64,000 bases of DNA from Corticicoccus populi (GCF_042686195.1 NZ_JBHUOQ010000005.1:124001-188000); one strand, 5' to 3'; shown: positions 53,074 to 62,190, counted from the first letter of the stretch. The notes: generated by a model not told the origin, from the sequence alone. Numbers and translations are program-made.

Positions 53074-54294
53074 TCAGCTGATAAACGATGACACTGCATC
53101 AATCAAGCTGTATACACCGAGGAACGATACTACTACTACAACAAATCCGCTGATTATATTTAGTTTCCATGTATTTACCTGCTTCCCCATCAGGCCGCGT
53201 TTATTAATAATAACAAATATAAGAATCGCAATAATCGGAAGAATAATACCATTCAATGCCTGGGCAATTAAAATAACCTCAAGCGGTTCAAAACCAATCG
53301 CAGACGTAATGACGCCGATTAAAATAACAATACCGAAAATCGTTTTGAATTTTCGATTTTTCATTCCGCCTTCCCATTTGAAGAAACTGCTTACAGTTGC
53401 CGCTGCACCAAGGGGAGACGCAACTGCCGAGGAGAAGCCTGCTGCAAATAATCCGATACTGATAAATATCGGTGCCCAGAATTCACCTAAAACCACTTCC
53501 AGCGGTGCTGCCAGCTGAACCACATTGTTTACTTCCTGACCATATATCAATGCTGCTGCTGAAATCAGGATTGCTGCTGAAATAATTCCTCCAATGGTAA
53601 TCGATATTACTGTATCCCATCGTGCCAGGTTTAAGTCTTTCATCCCATTGAATCGTTCATGTACTGCACTGGCATGCAGAAAGAAATTATAAGGAACAAC
53701 TGTTGTTCCGATTAATGCAATCACTGTAATAATCGAGCCGTCTGGAATCGATGGTACAAAGGCACCGCCAAAAATCTCTCCCCAGTCCGGGCTCACTACA
53801 AACATTGTGGTAATAAAGGTAATCCCCATTATCAGCATTAGGAAAATTAATAATTTTTCAATCAGCTTATAATTTCCAAATATACCGATGAAAAATATGA
53901 TCACACCTACAACAGGAGCTATAAAGTGTGTCGGTATCCCTGTTAAATGGCTTAATCCAAGGGACGTCCCGATAAGATCACCACTCATGTATGCCGCACA
54001 TCCGACTGCAACGGCAACCATTGAAATCCATACTGTCAGAAATTTCCCAATTCCCCCTGCAAACAAATTTGAAATTGCTTCTCCAAGACCCTGACGTGTC
54101 ACAAGTGCGAGCCTGATAATCATTTCCTGAAGTATAATTGTTGCAATGATCGAAAATAATACAGCCCAGATTAAACTATAACCAAATCCTGCCCCTGCAC
54201 GCGTCATTGCTGTAACTGTACCCGGGCCGATGAATGACGCAGTAATAACCATCCCCGGTCCAAGTGCCTTAATAACATCTACCACTCTTGACAT
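53074..54294 (-). CDS. NRAMP-family transporter lacking canonical metal motifs, second copy
   Basis: A 406-residue, 11-helix protein. Helix 1 reads ASFIGPGTVTAM where manganese NRAMPs have IDPGN, so Asp becomes Gly and Asn becomes Thr. Helix 6 reads TTVVPYNFFLH where they have TVMPHN, so Met becomes Val and His becomes Tyr. All four metal-site side chains are changed, although the fold is otherwise well conserved. ATG 54294 follows GGGGTGG. Next to an amide hydrolase; an organic substrate or magnesium is more likely than manganese. Confidence 0.82.
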   Translation of the reverse strand: MSRVVDVIKALGPGMVITASFIGPGTVTAMTRAGAGFGYSLIWAVLFSIIATIILQEMIIRLALVTRQGLGEAISNLFAGGIGKFLTVWISMVAVAVGCAAYMSGDLIGTSLGLSHLTGIPTHFIAPVVGVIIFFIGIFGNYKLIEKLLIFLMLIMGITFITTMFVVSPDWGEIFGGAFVPSIPDGSIITVIALIGTTVVPYNFFLHASAVHERFNGMKDLNLARWDTVISITIGGIISAAILISAAALIYGQEVNNVVQLAAPLEVVLGEFWAPIFISIGLFAAGFSSAVASPLGAAATVSSFFKWEGGMKNRKFKTIFGIVILIGVITSAIGFEPLEVILIAQALNGIILPIIAILIFVIINKRGLMGKQVNTWKLNIISGFVVVVVSFLGVYSLIDAVSSFIS

Positions 54295-54708
54295 AGTCCC
54301 ACCCCTAATCATTATTTTATACATTATAATATAATTCCTACCTATTTAATAGATATTTTTTATCGGAATTATCAGTTATCTTTGGTTTTATAAAAAACAC
54401 AGACTAAAATCACTGTGCCATCTGCTGTCACCCATTAACTTTTCAATCCCCCTTCTTTAATATCTATATATAATAAGTTTCGGATTACATTTTTAATTAT
54501 GGGTATAAGTATATATACACCGAAAATATTACACTCACTTTACTTTATATCAATATTTTACACGAGTATAACACAGCAATTACAATTCGATAAAACAGCA
54601 CAAATATTCAAGCATTTATATCAATAGTTTTGTAGAATGATTTTTATCGTCAATTGTCTCCTATGCAGACATACCTATACATACGTAAATTTTTAGGAGG
54701 GGATTATC
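54295..54708. other. AT-rich divergent region between NRAMP-like and acyltransferase genes
   Basis: 414 bases without a gene. It holds the promoters of both genes, a short hairpin (CACAG/CTGTG near 54400-54419), and two copies of TTTATATCAATA at 54544-54555 and 54615-54626, 71 bases apart. No other structure recognised. Confidence 0.5.
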
Positions 54709-55695
54709 ATCGAACGGAATGCTTTTTTTGACAATGCAAAAGTCATTCTCATTTTCCTTGTAGTGTTCGGTCATATGATTCAGCCGTTTGCGGCTGATTC
54801 AAATACAATTAATGCAGTCTATACATGGATTTATATTTTTCATATGCCTGCGTTCATATTTTTGGCAGGTTTCTTTGCCAAGGGAATTGGAGATATGAAG
54901 TATGTATGGAATTTATTCAAAAAAATTCTAATACCTTATTTAATATTCCAGCTAGTTTATACGTTCTATTACTTCGGTATCGGCAAGCCGGACTGGGATT
55001 CAAGTATTTTAGATCCTCAGTGGTCATTATGGTTCCTTGTCAGCTTGTTCAGCTGGCATATGCTGCTGATTGTTTTTAAGAAAATACCAATGGGCTTTAG
55101 TATCAGTGCCGCTGTTCTTGTCGGCATTATTGCGGGCTACTTCGGAGAAATCGGTCAGACTTTGAGTCTGTCAAGAACACTCGTGTTCTTCCCGTTCTTC
55201 CTTACCGGCTACTTTTTGACGGTCAGTCATGTCATGGTGGTTAAAAAACACTTTATGAAAATTGCTGCAGTTGCTGTTATGGCAATGTTCTTCGGCTTAG
55301 TTTACTTCATGCCGGATATTGATACGGGATGGCTTCTTGCTTCACAATCCTACAGTGATCTTGGTGCAGATAACGAAGGCGGCATCATCCGCTTTACTGT
55401 TTATATTGCAGCCACGCTCATGACATTCAGTATCTTCACTTTTGTTCCGACACAAAATCTCGGCTGGATAACAGGGCTTGGTGCAAAAACATTATACGTC
55501 TACCTATTGCACGGCTTTATCGTTCAATTCTTAAGACAGTTCGATATTCTGTCAGTCAATCAGTGGTATGATTTTGTGTTTATCATCATTATGTCCGCAT
55601 TAATCGTCATTGTATTGTCGAGTCAATTCATACTGACGCTGACCCAGCCGCTCGTTGAACTCCGCACAAAGAAATTAAGAGCATTATTTAAATAG
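54709..55695 (+). CDS. Acyltransferase family 3 membrane protein with non-canonical start
   Basis: A membrane acyltransferase of the OafA/YfiQ type, about 328 residues and ten helices, which acetylates a sugar or wall polymer. The N-terminus reads ERNAFFDNAKVILIFLVVFGH, with the active-site histidine in VVFGHM. There is a strong TTAGGAGGGG ribosome site at 54693-54702, an in-frame stop at 54694, and no ATG, GTG or TTG before GTG 54763. That GTG would remove the conserved first helix and has no ribosome site. ATC 54709 lies 8 bases after AGGAGG and is the likeliest start. Confidence 0.75.
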   Translation: MERNAFFDNAKVILIFLVVFGHMIQPFAADSNTINAVYTWIYIFHMPAFIFLAGFFAKGIGDMKYVWNLFKKILIPYLIFQLVYTFYYFGIGKPDWDSSILDPQWSLWFLVSLFSWHMLLIVFKKIPMGFSISAAVLVGIIAGYFGEIGQTLSLSRTLVFFPFFLTGYFLTVSHVMVVKKHFMKIAAVAVMAMFFGLVYFMPDIDTGWLLASQSYSDLGADNEGGIIRFTVYIAATLMTFSIFTFVPTQNLGWITGLGAKTLYVYLLHGFIVQFLRQFDILSVNQWYDFVFIIIMSALIVIVLSSQFILTLTQPLVELRTKKLRALFK

Positions 55696-55698
55696 AAA

Positions 55699-55732
55699 CG
55701 GGACAGTTCATTTGAACTGCCCCGCTTTTTTT
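55699..55732. terminator. Bidirectional terminator between acyltransferase and amidohydrolase genes
   Basis: CGGGACAGTTCA pairs with TGAACTGCCCCG (one mismatch), with a T run on the plus side. Confidence 0.75.
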
Positions 55733-56963
55733 AATCCAATATATTTTTATATACTTTACCATCTTTTGCTACAACTTTAATCTCATCATGGTGTTTAAGA
55801 ATACCGATATTTTCAAGCGGATTCTCTTTAGTTAAGATGAAATCAGCTGTATAGCCTTCCTTGACTAAGCCGATATCCTCATATCCCATACATTCTGCTG
55901 CAACTTTTGTCGAAGCAACAATCGCATCCATCGGTGTCATGCCGCATTCAACCATTAATTCAAGTTCCCGAAGATTCGTACCGTGCTTAAATACACCTGC
56001 ATCAGTACCCATTGCTATTTTCACGCCGGCTTTATAAGCTCTTGTAAAACTTTCTTTATGAATCTCAAGGACTTCTTTCGATTTATCAATTGATGTCTGT
56101 GCCATACCAAGTTCTTCAGAAAACTCCAGCACTGAAACCGGTGCAAGAAGTGTCGGTACTAAGTAAGTGCCCTTTTCTTTCATCTTTTCAATAATATCAT
56201 CGTCGAGGAAGATACCATGCTCAATAGAATGAATGCCCGCTTCCACACAGTTTCTGATACCTTCAAGTCCCTGTGCATGTGCCATCACTTTCACACCGTT
56301 TCTAAACTGTGCTTCTTCTACAATGACTTTAAGCTCATCCAGCGAGAACTGTGTAAATTTTGGATGGTCTGTCGGACTGGATACTCCGCCTGTCGCATGA
56401 ACTTTAATCACATCGGCTCCTGCTCTCAGCATTTCACGTGTTTTCTTTCTCACTTCTTCAACGCCGTCACAAATTCCTGCCGGCATCCCCGGATGCGGCT
56501 GAAGAATATCAACATTAACTCCTGAATAATTATAGCCGTCACCATGACCGCCTGTAATCGTTAATGCATTGACACTAATCTGCATTCTCGGGGCATCGAT
56601 CAGACCGTCATCAATTGCTTTCTTTAGCCCTAAGTCACTGCCGAGGGCATCTCTGACTGAAGTCACACCTGCATTCAAAGTGGTTTTCAAATACTGTGCA
56701 GCTGCATAAAAATTATAAGAAAACGGTGTTGTAAGACGCTGTTCCAAAGGCTTCAGCTCGAACATCATATGCACATGGGCATCAATCATACCAGGGAGCA
56801 TGTAACCGCCCTCTGCATCAATGATTTCTGTACCTCCGTCCTCTAAACCGTCCGGTTTAATCTGAGTAAATCTGCCGTCCTCCACCAGAACATCAGTCTT
56901 TACAATTTCTTCAGAACCTGTTCCATCGATAAGATTCACATTTTTAATCAATAACTTTGCCAT
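55731..56963 (-). CDS. Metal-dependent amidohydrolase (prolidase/imidazolonepropionase-like)
   Basis: A 410-residue TIM-barrel amidohydrolase: DAHVHM (HxH), the carboxylated lysine in VIKVHATGG, VMAHAQG, SIEHG and GTDAGVFKHG. This pattern fits the Sgx9260/Xaa-Pro dipeptidase-like branch that hydrolyses N-acyl or dipeptide amides. AGAGGTG precedes the ATG. It lies 18 bases after the DUF3100 gene and ends at a terminator, so the two form an operon. Confidence 0.83.
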   Translation of the reverse strand: MAKLLIKNVNLIDGTGSEEIVKTDVLVEDGRFTQIKPDGLEDGGTEIIDAEGGYMLPGMIDAHVHMMFELKPLEQRLTTPFSYNFYAAAQYLKTTLNAGVTSVRDALGSDLGLKKAIDDGLIDAPRMQISVNALTITGGHGDGYNYSGVNVDILQPHPGMPAGICDGVEEVRKKTREMLRAGADVIKVHATGGVSSPTDHPKFTQFSLDELKVIVEEAQFRNGVKVMAHAQGLEGIRNCVEAGIHSIEHGIFLDDDIIEKMKEKGTYLVPTLLAPVSVLEFSEELGMAQTSIDKSKEVLEIHKESFTRAYKAGVKIAMGTDAGVFKHGTNLRELELMVECGMTPMDAIVASTKVAAECMGYEDIGLVKEGYTADFILTKENPLENIGILKHHDEIKVVAKDGKVYKNILD

Positions 56964-56981
56964 TCTTTACACCTCTAAATT

Positions 56982-58148
56982 TTATATTAAATTCATAACA
57001 ATACTTGCGATAAATACAGATGCCACTGTTACCGTTACAAAACCGCCGATTAGCATTGGTGTGACGAGTTCCTGGAATAAAGCTTCCTGCTCCTCAGGCG
57101 TACGCCCCTCACTTCTTGATACTTCCTCACAAATAATATAATCTCCCGGGAAACCGATCAATGCAGTCAATGCCACAGGCATTCCTTTATACGGGTGCCA
57201 GCCGACAAGTTTGGACGCAATATAACCGCCGCCGAGTATACCCAGAATACCTAAACCAAGTATAGCTGCGACACCAGGGATATTCTCAACCACATCACTT
57301 GGTGAAATACCACCCATGGAACCAATAATAACAAAGATTAAAGCAACCATCATGAAACTGAATGAATTGGCACTGTTTAACACACTCTTCGGAAACAGAT
57401 TCAAGTTCAATGCCAGGATACCGAATACCAGACAGAATATTGTAAAGTGAATCCCTGTTAAATCACCAAGGTAAACTCCGAAGGCCGCCAGAAGAAATAC
57501 ACAGAATAACTTGACTATATTGTTCGCCATCAGCTTAATCCGTACAGGCTTTTCTTCCTCATCAACACTGCCAACAGTCTTGGCAATATCCACTTCCCCG
57601 TTCACAAATTTCTTTCCGTACTTCTTCATAAAGAAAGTAGACAACGGCATACCGATTGCACCTTGTAACGCCTGGACCATTACAGGTATAACAATTAACG
57701 ACGTAAGACCAAGTGCTTCAAGGCGTTCCGTTGTAATTAAAAGTGCCACCACTCCGCCGGATAACGGACCAACACCACTTGCTGCTGTCGGGAAACCGAA
57801 CACCATTGTAACGATTGTTAAAACCAGCGTAAGTGCACCAATCAGTCCGGACAGCGAAATAATCACAGCCCGCCACTGCTTTTTAAGTATCGTAAATCTC
57901 ATCAAAGTTCCCATATGGACAATCAGCGGTCCAATCAGGATTGCACCAAGTGCAGGAAGTGTCGACCACTCCAGTATCTCCGCCGGAAATACGCCGGTCC
58001 ATGTCAAAATTAAATATCCCAGCATTGCTGTCATCAGCATTGGAATCCGCGCACGTGTTACTATGGAGAGTACTTCACCAAACACGAGAAGTGCAAACAC
58101 CATAACCGTGGCAATAATTGGTTCCTGTATCATATCAATCATTCCCAT
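56982..58148 (-). CDS. DUF3100 membrane protein (putative transporter)
   Basis: A 388-residue polytopic protein with about 10-11 helices, matching DUF3100 (ARIPMLMTAMLGYLILTW, GVGPLSGGVVALLIT, GGGYIASKLVGWHPYKGMPV). DUF3100 proteins are often found beside amidohydrolases and may carry their substrate in. The start is unclear: ATGs at 58148, 58142 and 58133 are close together and ribosome sites are weak. Confidence 0.75.
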   Translation of the reverse strand: MGMIDMIQEPIIATVMVFALLVFGEVLSIVTRARIPMLMTAMLGYLILTWTGVFPAEILEWSTLPALGAILIGPLIVHMGTLMRFTILKKQWRAVIISLSGLIGALTLVLTIVTMVFGFPTAASGVGPLSGGVVALLITTERLEALGLTSLIVIPVMVQALQGAIGMPLSTFFMKKYGKKFVNGEVDIAKTVGSVDEEEKPVRIKLMANNIVKLFCVFLLAAFGVYLGDLTGIHFTIFCLVFGILALNLNLFPKSVLNSANSFSFMMVALIFVIIGSMGGISPSDVVENIPGVAAILGLGILGILGGGYIASKLVGWHPYKGMPVALTALIGFPGDYIICEEVSRSEGRTPEEQEALFQELVTPMLIGGFVTVTVASVFIASIVMNLI

Positions 58149-58337
58149 CTCAATTTAAATCGACTTTAAAGTCAGTGAATGAATTATACATATTTTCTGA
58201 ACATTTTAAAAGATATTTTTCAGAAAAAAATCATTTTTCAGTTATTGGAAGCGTTATTTTTTGTAACCAATTTCACTATGCTGAAATTTAATGGAAATAA
58301 AGGAAGATAACCCTTGTAAAATTCGTATAAAATAACT

Positions 58338-58371
58338 AAAAGCCGCTGCACAATTCACGGCAGCGGCTTTT
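58338..58371 (-). terminator. Isolated strong terminator
   Basis: AAAAGCCGCTGC / GCAGCGGCTTTT perfect 12-bp stem with a 10-base loop, placed between two divergent genes and so terminating neither. Confidence 0.8.
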
Positions 58372-58443
58372 ATACTCCTTTTTATATATGTATGTTTTTA
58401 TTTTAATTATTTCATTTTGGGAAAGGTTTCTTAATGATTCTAC
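58338..58443 (-). ncRNA. Candidate small RNA
   Basis: On the minus strand an extended -10 (TGCTATAAT, 58450-58458) is followed about 105 bases later by a perfect terminator. The transcript would be very AU-rich except for the terminator stem and contains an AAGGAG but no good open frame. Prediction from signals only; no known RNA family recognised. Confidence 0.35.
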
Positions 58444-58539
58444 AAGTCTATTATAGCATATACAGCTCTGTGATATAAGACTGTTCATGACCGGATTTTT
58501 ACTGTACGATATGTATTCGAACAGAAAGAGGGGGATTTT

Positions 58540-60603
58540 TTGTCTAATACAACTTTTTTTGAAGAAGAAAATCATCTGTCATTTACCGTACAGTTTTTAA
58601 AAGCCTATCATGCGGACTTGAGTTTAAAGCTCGGGGATAAAACAGATGGTATCCGCTCCCGCAGGACGGAAATCAGTGAAGAACTCAGTCATTTAGTCGT
58701 TGATTTTGATGACGGAAACTTTTGGGAATTTGTAACCCTGCTTCCGGAACTGAGGATGTCGGAGCTTGATTTTAATTATATTAAAGAAATGCACGAAATG
58801 ACAAAATCCATGATACCTAAACCCTATTTTGGAAAGATCGTTGTGGACGGGGATGAAATTTATATTGGCAACAGAACAATCAGAGACAGTGAGAATGATA
58901 TTATCATATATGACTGGCGGACACCCATCGCCGGCTTATTCTATGAGAACCAGACAGGCTCTCTTTCTTATAAAATTCCAAACGGGGAAATCATTCAAGC
59001 GGATGTCAGCAGCAGAAGACAGTTCATTGTAGAAAACAGCAGACTTTTGAAGATGTTTGACAGTGATTTATATATCGGAGATGAAGTTCTGCAGAATATC
59101 CTGACTGATTCATCCGGGTCAAAATTAAAGAATATTGTTGCGACCATTCAAAAGGAGCAGAACGATATTATCAGGCAGCCCTTGAAACAGGACACACTTG
59201 TATACGGTCCGCCGGGCAGCGGTAAAACATCTCTCGCCCTGCAGCGTATTGCATTTCTGCTTTATCAGTACAAAGACATTTTAAAGCCTGAGAATATTCT
59301 CCTTGTCTCTCCAAATGAAGTATTTAATGACTATTTGTCGGATGTACTGCCGGAACTCGGGGAAAATCATGTTAAGAATACAACTTTCTATCGAATGCTT
59401 TCAGAGTTTCCGTATTTTAAAGGACGCAGGTTTGAAAATGTCTATGACAACATCAGCAGGCTTCAGCATGAACCCCATGATGATTACCGGTTTAAAAATT
59501 CACTCGGCTATTTTAAAGAACTTCATGTTTATTTAAAAAGCTTACAGGACAACGGTTTTCATTTCAGGGATGTCAAATATCAGGGCGGTACTTTAATTAC
59601 AAAAGAGAAACTCTCACATATGTTCTATCATGAATTACGACAACATGAGACGAGCCGCCGCCTCTTGAAAATAAAGGAATTTTTACTGCGTGAATATCAA
59701 AGCACTGTTAAGCGTCTTGAAAAAGAAAAACTGAAGTCACTGACAGAAGAAAATACTTACGTCGGTGAGGCGCACGAATTAAAACAGCAGGCACATGAAT
59801 ACGCCAAACAAAAGACACAGAGCGCCCACAGGCAGATTACACGTCATCGCTTTATCCATATTGAAAAAATATATGCAGAGTCACTGAATCACTCCGCTGT
59901 TAAAAACAGAACAATAAAATCGATTAAAGACAATCACTTTAAATATGAAGATATTGCACCGCTGATTTATATCTACATTCATCTTCTTAATATTTCAAAC
60001 ACGGCTATTGAACACGTTCTCGTTGATGAAGTTCAGGATTATTCGAATCTTCAGTACTATGTGATGAAGCACTATTACAGAAAAGCGACTTTTACGAGTC
60101 TCGGAGATTTAAACCAGCTGATACATCCTGCAGAAAAAGATCAGCTTATTGTTAAAAATCATGTCACTAAACAGCTCAGAAACTCATACCGGTCCACCAA
60201 TCAAATTAATACGTACCTGAATGAATTAATCCCGGATACCATACACTCTGTTTCTGTAGACGGTGATGATGTTAATGTGATTAACAGTGAAGACCCGTAC
60301 AAAGATCTCCTCGACATACTGAATGAGCACCGTGAACAGACCGCCATTATTACAGATTCAAGAGAAAGTGCAGATGCACTGTATCACCAGTTAAAAACAC
60401 AGTTTCCTGAATTCAAAAATCTTCAGGAAGAAGATACACTTTACCAGCAGTCCTTTATTATTCTTCCTTTCTATTTATGCAAAGGCTTTGAATATAATAC
60501 TGTCATTGTGTATGGTGCGGATCAATTCAAAGATCAGACACATGTTAATTTTGTACTCGCTTCAAGAGCAACCAGACACCTTCACCTGATCAATATAAAA
60601 TAA
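58540..60603 (+). CDS. HelD-like UvrD-family ATPase
   Basis: A 687-residue superfamily-1 ATPase of the HelD group, which in B. subtilis recycles stalled RNA polymerase. An N-terminal alpha-helical arm (1-90), the YDWRTPIAGLFYE segment typical of HelD, Walker A YGPPGSGKTS with Lys229, motif II VLVDEVQDYSNLQ, and motifs V-VI KGFEYNTVIV and ASRATRHLHL at the very end. It is shorter than B. subtilis HelD (774). TTG start 58540 follows AGAGGGGG. Confidence 0.82.
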   Translation: MSNTTFFEEENHLSFTVQFLKAYHADLSLKLGDKTDGIRSRRTEISEELSHLVVDFDDGNFWEFVTLLPELRMSELDFNYIKEMHEMTKSMIPKPYFGKIVVDGDEIYIGNRTIRDSENDIIIYDWRTPIAGLFYENQTGSLSYKIPNGEIIQADVSSRRQFIVENSRLLKMFDSDLYIGDEVLQNILTDSSGSKLKNIVATIQKEQNDIIRQPLKQDTLVYGPPGSGKTSLALQRIAFLLYQYKDILKPENILLVSPNEVFNDYLSDVLPELGENHVKNTTFYRMLSEFPYFKGRRFENVYDNISRLQHEPHDDYRFKNSLGYFKELHVYLKSLQDNGFHFRDVKYQGGTLITKEKLSHMFYHELRQHETSRRLLKIKEFLLREYQSTVKRLEKEKLKSLTEENTYVGEAHELKQQAHEYAKQKTQSAHRQITRHRFIHIEKIYAESLNHSAVKNRTIKSIKDNHFKYEDIAPLIYIYIHLLNISNTAIEHVLVDEVQDYSNLQYYVMKHYYRKATFTSLGDLNQLIHPAEKDQLIVKNHVTKQLRNSYRSTNQINTYLNELIPDTIHSVSVDGDDVNVINSEDPYKDLLDILNEHREQTAIITDSRESADALYHQLKTQFPEFKNLQEEDTLYQQSFIILPFYLCKGFEYNTVIVYGADQFKDQTHVNFVLASRATRHLHLINIK

Positions 60604-60616
60604 CAGTAAAACATAC

Positions 60617-60645
60617 TTTACAAGTAGGATATAGTGTCCTATACT
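60617..60645 (+). promoter_or_regulatory. Sigma-A promoter of tcyP
   Basis: TTTACA, 17 bases, TATACT. The spacer and -10 are covered by the inverted repeat listed next. Confidence 0.6.
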
Positions 60646-60649
60646 ATAT
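60631..60649. promoter_or_regulatory. Inverted repeat over the tcyP -10
   Basis: ATAGT-GTCCTAT-ACTAT, extended by one base each side if 60630 is counted; an overlapping repeat TAGGA/TCCTA lies at 60626-60643. The site would block the promoter when bound. It does not look like the known CymR box. Confidence 0.4.
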
Positions 60650-60692
60650 AAGTTGATTTTTATAGTATTCAAAACTTTAAAGGAGATTATAT

Positions 60693-62084
60693 ATGGACAC
60701 ACTACTTATCATTATTAACCTTGTTGTCTTTGCCGCACTAATCGGTTCACTGTTTTTCCTAAATAAAAAACATATTAAATTTTCATACCGTGTTCTGATT
60801 GGTCTCGGTATCGGACTCGTCTTCGGTGCTATGCTTCAACTGATATACGGTACCGACAGTCAAGTCATTACCAACACTACAGATTGGATCAGCATGATCG
60901 GCAACGGCTTTGTCCGACTGCTCCAGATGATTGTTATGCCTCTGATTTTCATTTCCATTCTGGCTGCATTCGCAAAAATGGATGTGAAGGAGCGGTTCCT
61001 TAAATCAGGAATTAAAATCATCGTGATTCTGCTTGGTACAACTGCCATCGCTGCTACAATCGGTATTATTTCAGCCTCTGCCTTCAACCTTGATGCTTCA
61101 AGTATCAACCTTGGCGATGCAGAAAATGACCGTGCATTATCAATTGAAGAAACAGCCTCTTCTGTAGAAGACTCAACCCTGCCTCAGCAGATTGTTGAAC
61201 TGCTGCCGGCAAACCCATTTTTGGACTTTACAGGTGACCGCGCAACATCAACGATTGCTGTAGTGATTTTTGCAGTGTTCCTCGGCTTCAGCCTGGTGAG
61301 ACTACTGCGCAAAAAACCGGACAGCGGTGAATCCGTCAGAAACGGTATATTAAATATTAACGACTGGGTAATGGAGCTTGTTAAAATCATTTTAAGATTG
61401 ACTCCTTACGGTATTTTGGCAATTATGACTACTACAGTCGCAACTTCAGACTTTTCAGCAGTTGTTGATCTTGGACTCTTTGTTATTGCTTCTTATGCAG
61501 CATTAATCGCAATGTATATTGTCCATCTGATTATCTTATCAGTCACAGGATTAAATCCGGTTCAATATATTAAAAAATCATCCGAGGCATTACTTTTTGC
61601 CTTCACATCACGTTCAAGTGCAGGCACGCTGCCGCTTAATATCCAGACTCAGACAACACGTCTCGGTGTACCGGCAAGTGTTGCGAACTTCTCAGGAAGT
61701 TTCGGTTTATCTATCGGGCAGAACGGATGTGCCGGCATCTATCCGGCAATGCTCGGTATTATGATTGCACCTGCTGCAGGTGTTGAAGTGAATGCACAGT
61801 TTATTATCACCCTGATTGCAGTCACTGTAATTGCATCACTCGGTATTGCCGGAGTCGGCGGCGGTGCAACATTTGCTGCCATCATTGTCTTATCTACAAT
61901 GAATTTACCGGTTGCACTTGCGGCTGTACTCATTTCAGTGGAGCCATTGATTGACATGGGCCGTACAGCTGTAAACGTCAGCGGTTCAATGGTTGCCGGA
62001 ACAGTAACATCCAAAACAGATGGCACACTTGATAAAGAGCTGTATAACCAGAAAGAATTTGATGAATTAACTGCTGATGCATAG
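60693..62084 (+). CDS. tcyP: L-cystine symporter TcyP
   Basis: A 463-residue dicarboxylate/amino acid:cation symporter of the TcyP branch, importing L-cystine. RLLQMIVMPLIFISILAAFA, the serine-rich re-entrant loop AFTSRSSAGTLPLNIQTQTT, and SFGLSIGQNGCAGIYPAML match TcyP closely. AAAGGAG precedes the ATG. Monocistronic with its own promoter and terminator. Confidence 0.9.
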   Translation: MDTLLIIINLVVFAALIGSLFFLNKKHIKFSYRVLIGLGIGLVFGAMLQLIYGTDSQVITNTTDWISMIGNGFVRLLQMIVMPLIFISILAAFAKMDVKERFLKSGIKIIVILLGTTAIAATIGIISASAFNLDASSINLGDAENDRALSIEETASSVEDSTLPQQIVELLPANPFLDFTGDRATSTIAVVIFAVFLGFSLVRLLRKKPDSGESVRNGILNINDWVMELVKIILRLTPYGILAIMTTTVATSDFSAVVDLGLFVIASYAALIAMYIVHLIILSVTGLNPVQYIKKSSEALLFAFTSRSSAGTLPLNIQTQTTRLGVPASVANFSGSFGLSIGQNGCAGIYPAMLGIMIAPAAGVEVNAQFIITLIAVTVIASLGIAGVGGGATFAAIIVLSTMNLPVALAAVLISVEPLIDMGRTAVNVSGSMVAGTVTSKTDGTLDKELYNQKEFDELTADA

Positions 62085-62090
62085 AACCAA

Positions 62091-62126
62091 AAAAATCCGT
62101 TAGAGATTACTCTCTAGCGGATTTTT
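62091..62126 (+). terminator. Terminator of tcyP
   Basis: AAAAATCCGTTAGAG pairs with CTCTAGCGGATTTTT (one G-T pair). Confidence 0.9.
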
Positions 62127-62190
62127 CATTTATATGAAAGCTGAAATTATAGTAAAATGAGTATATCAAATCTATTGTGGGGAATATTTT

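Larger units (their letters stand above)
58149..58539. other. Divergent region between DUF3100 and helD-like genes
   Basis: 391 bases with no convincing protein gene. It contains an isolated strong hairpin terminator (58338-58371) and a minus-strand extended -10, together suggesting a small RNA, listed separately, plus the promoters of both flanking genes. Confidence 0.5.

Noticed and set aside
38096..54294. Annotating both NRAMP-family genes as Mn2+/Fe2+ transporters
   Set aside because: The metal-coordinating residues of helices 1 and 6 are not present, so the usual label would mislead.
54544..54626. Two copies of TTTATATCAATA upstream of the acyltransferase gene
   Set aside because: Low-complexity AT-rich words; no link to a known site, kept only as a note on the region.
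58336..58575. Minus-strand open frame of 79 residues between DUF3100 and helD-like genes
   Set aside because: It runs through the helD ribosome site, an internal -10 box and the terminator stem, and its composition looks like non-coding AT-rich sequence.
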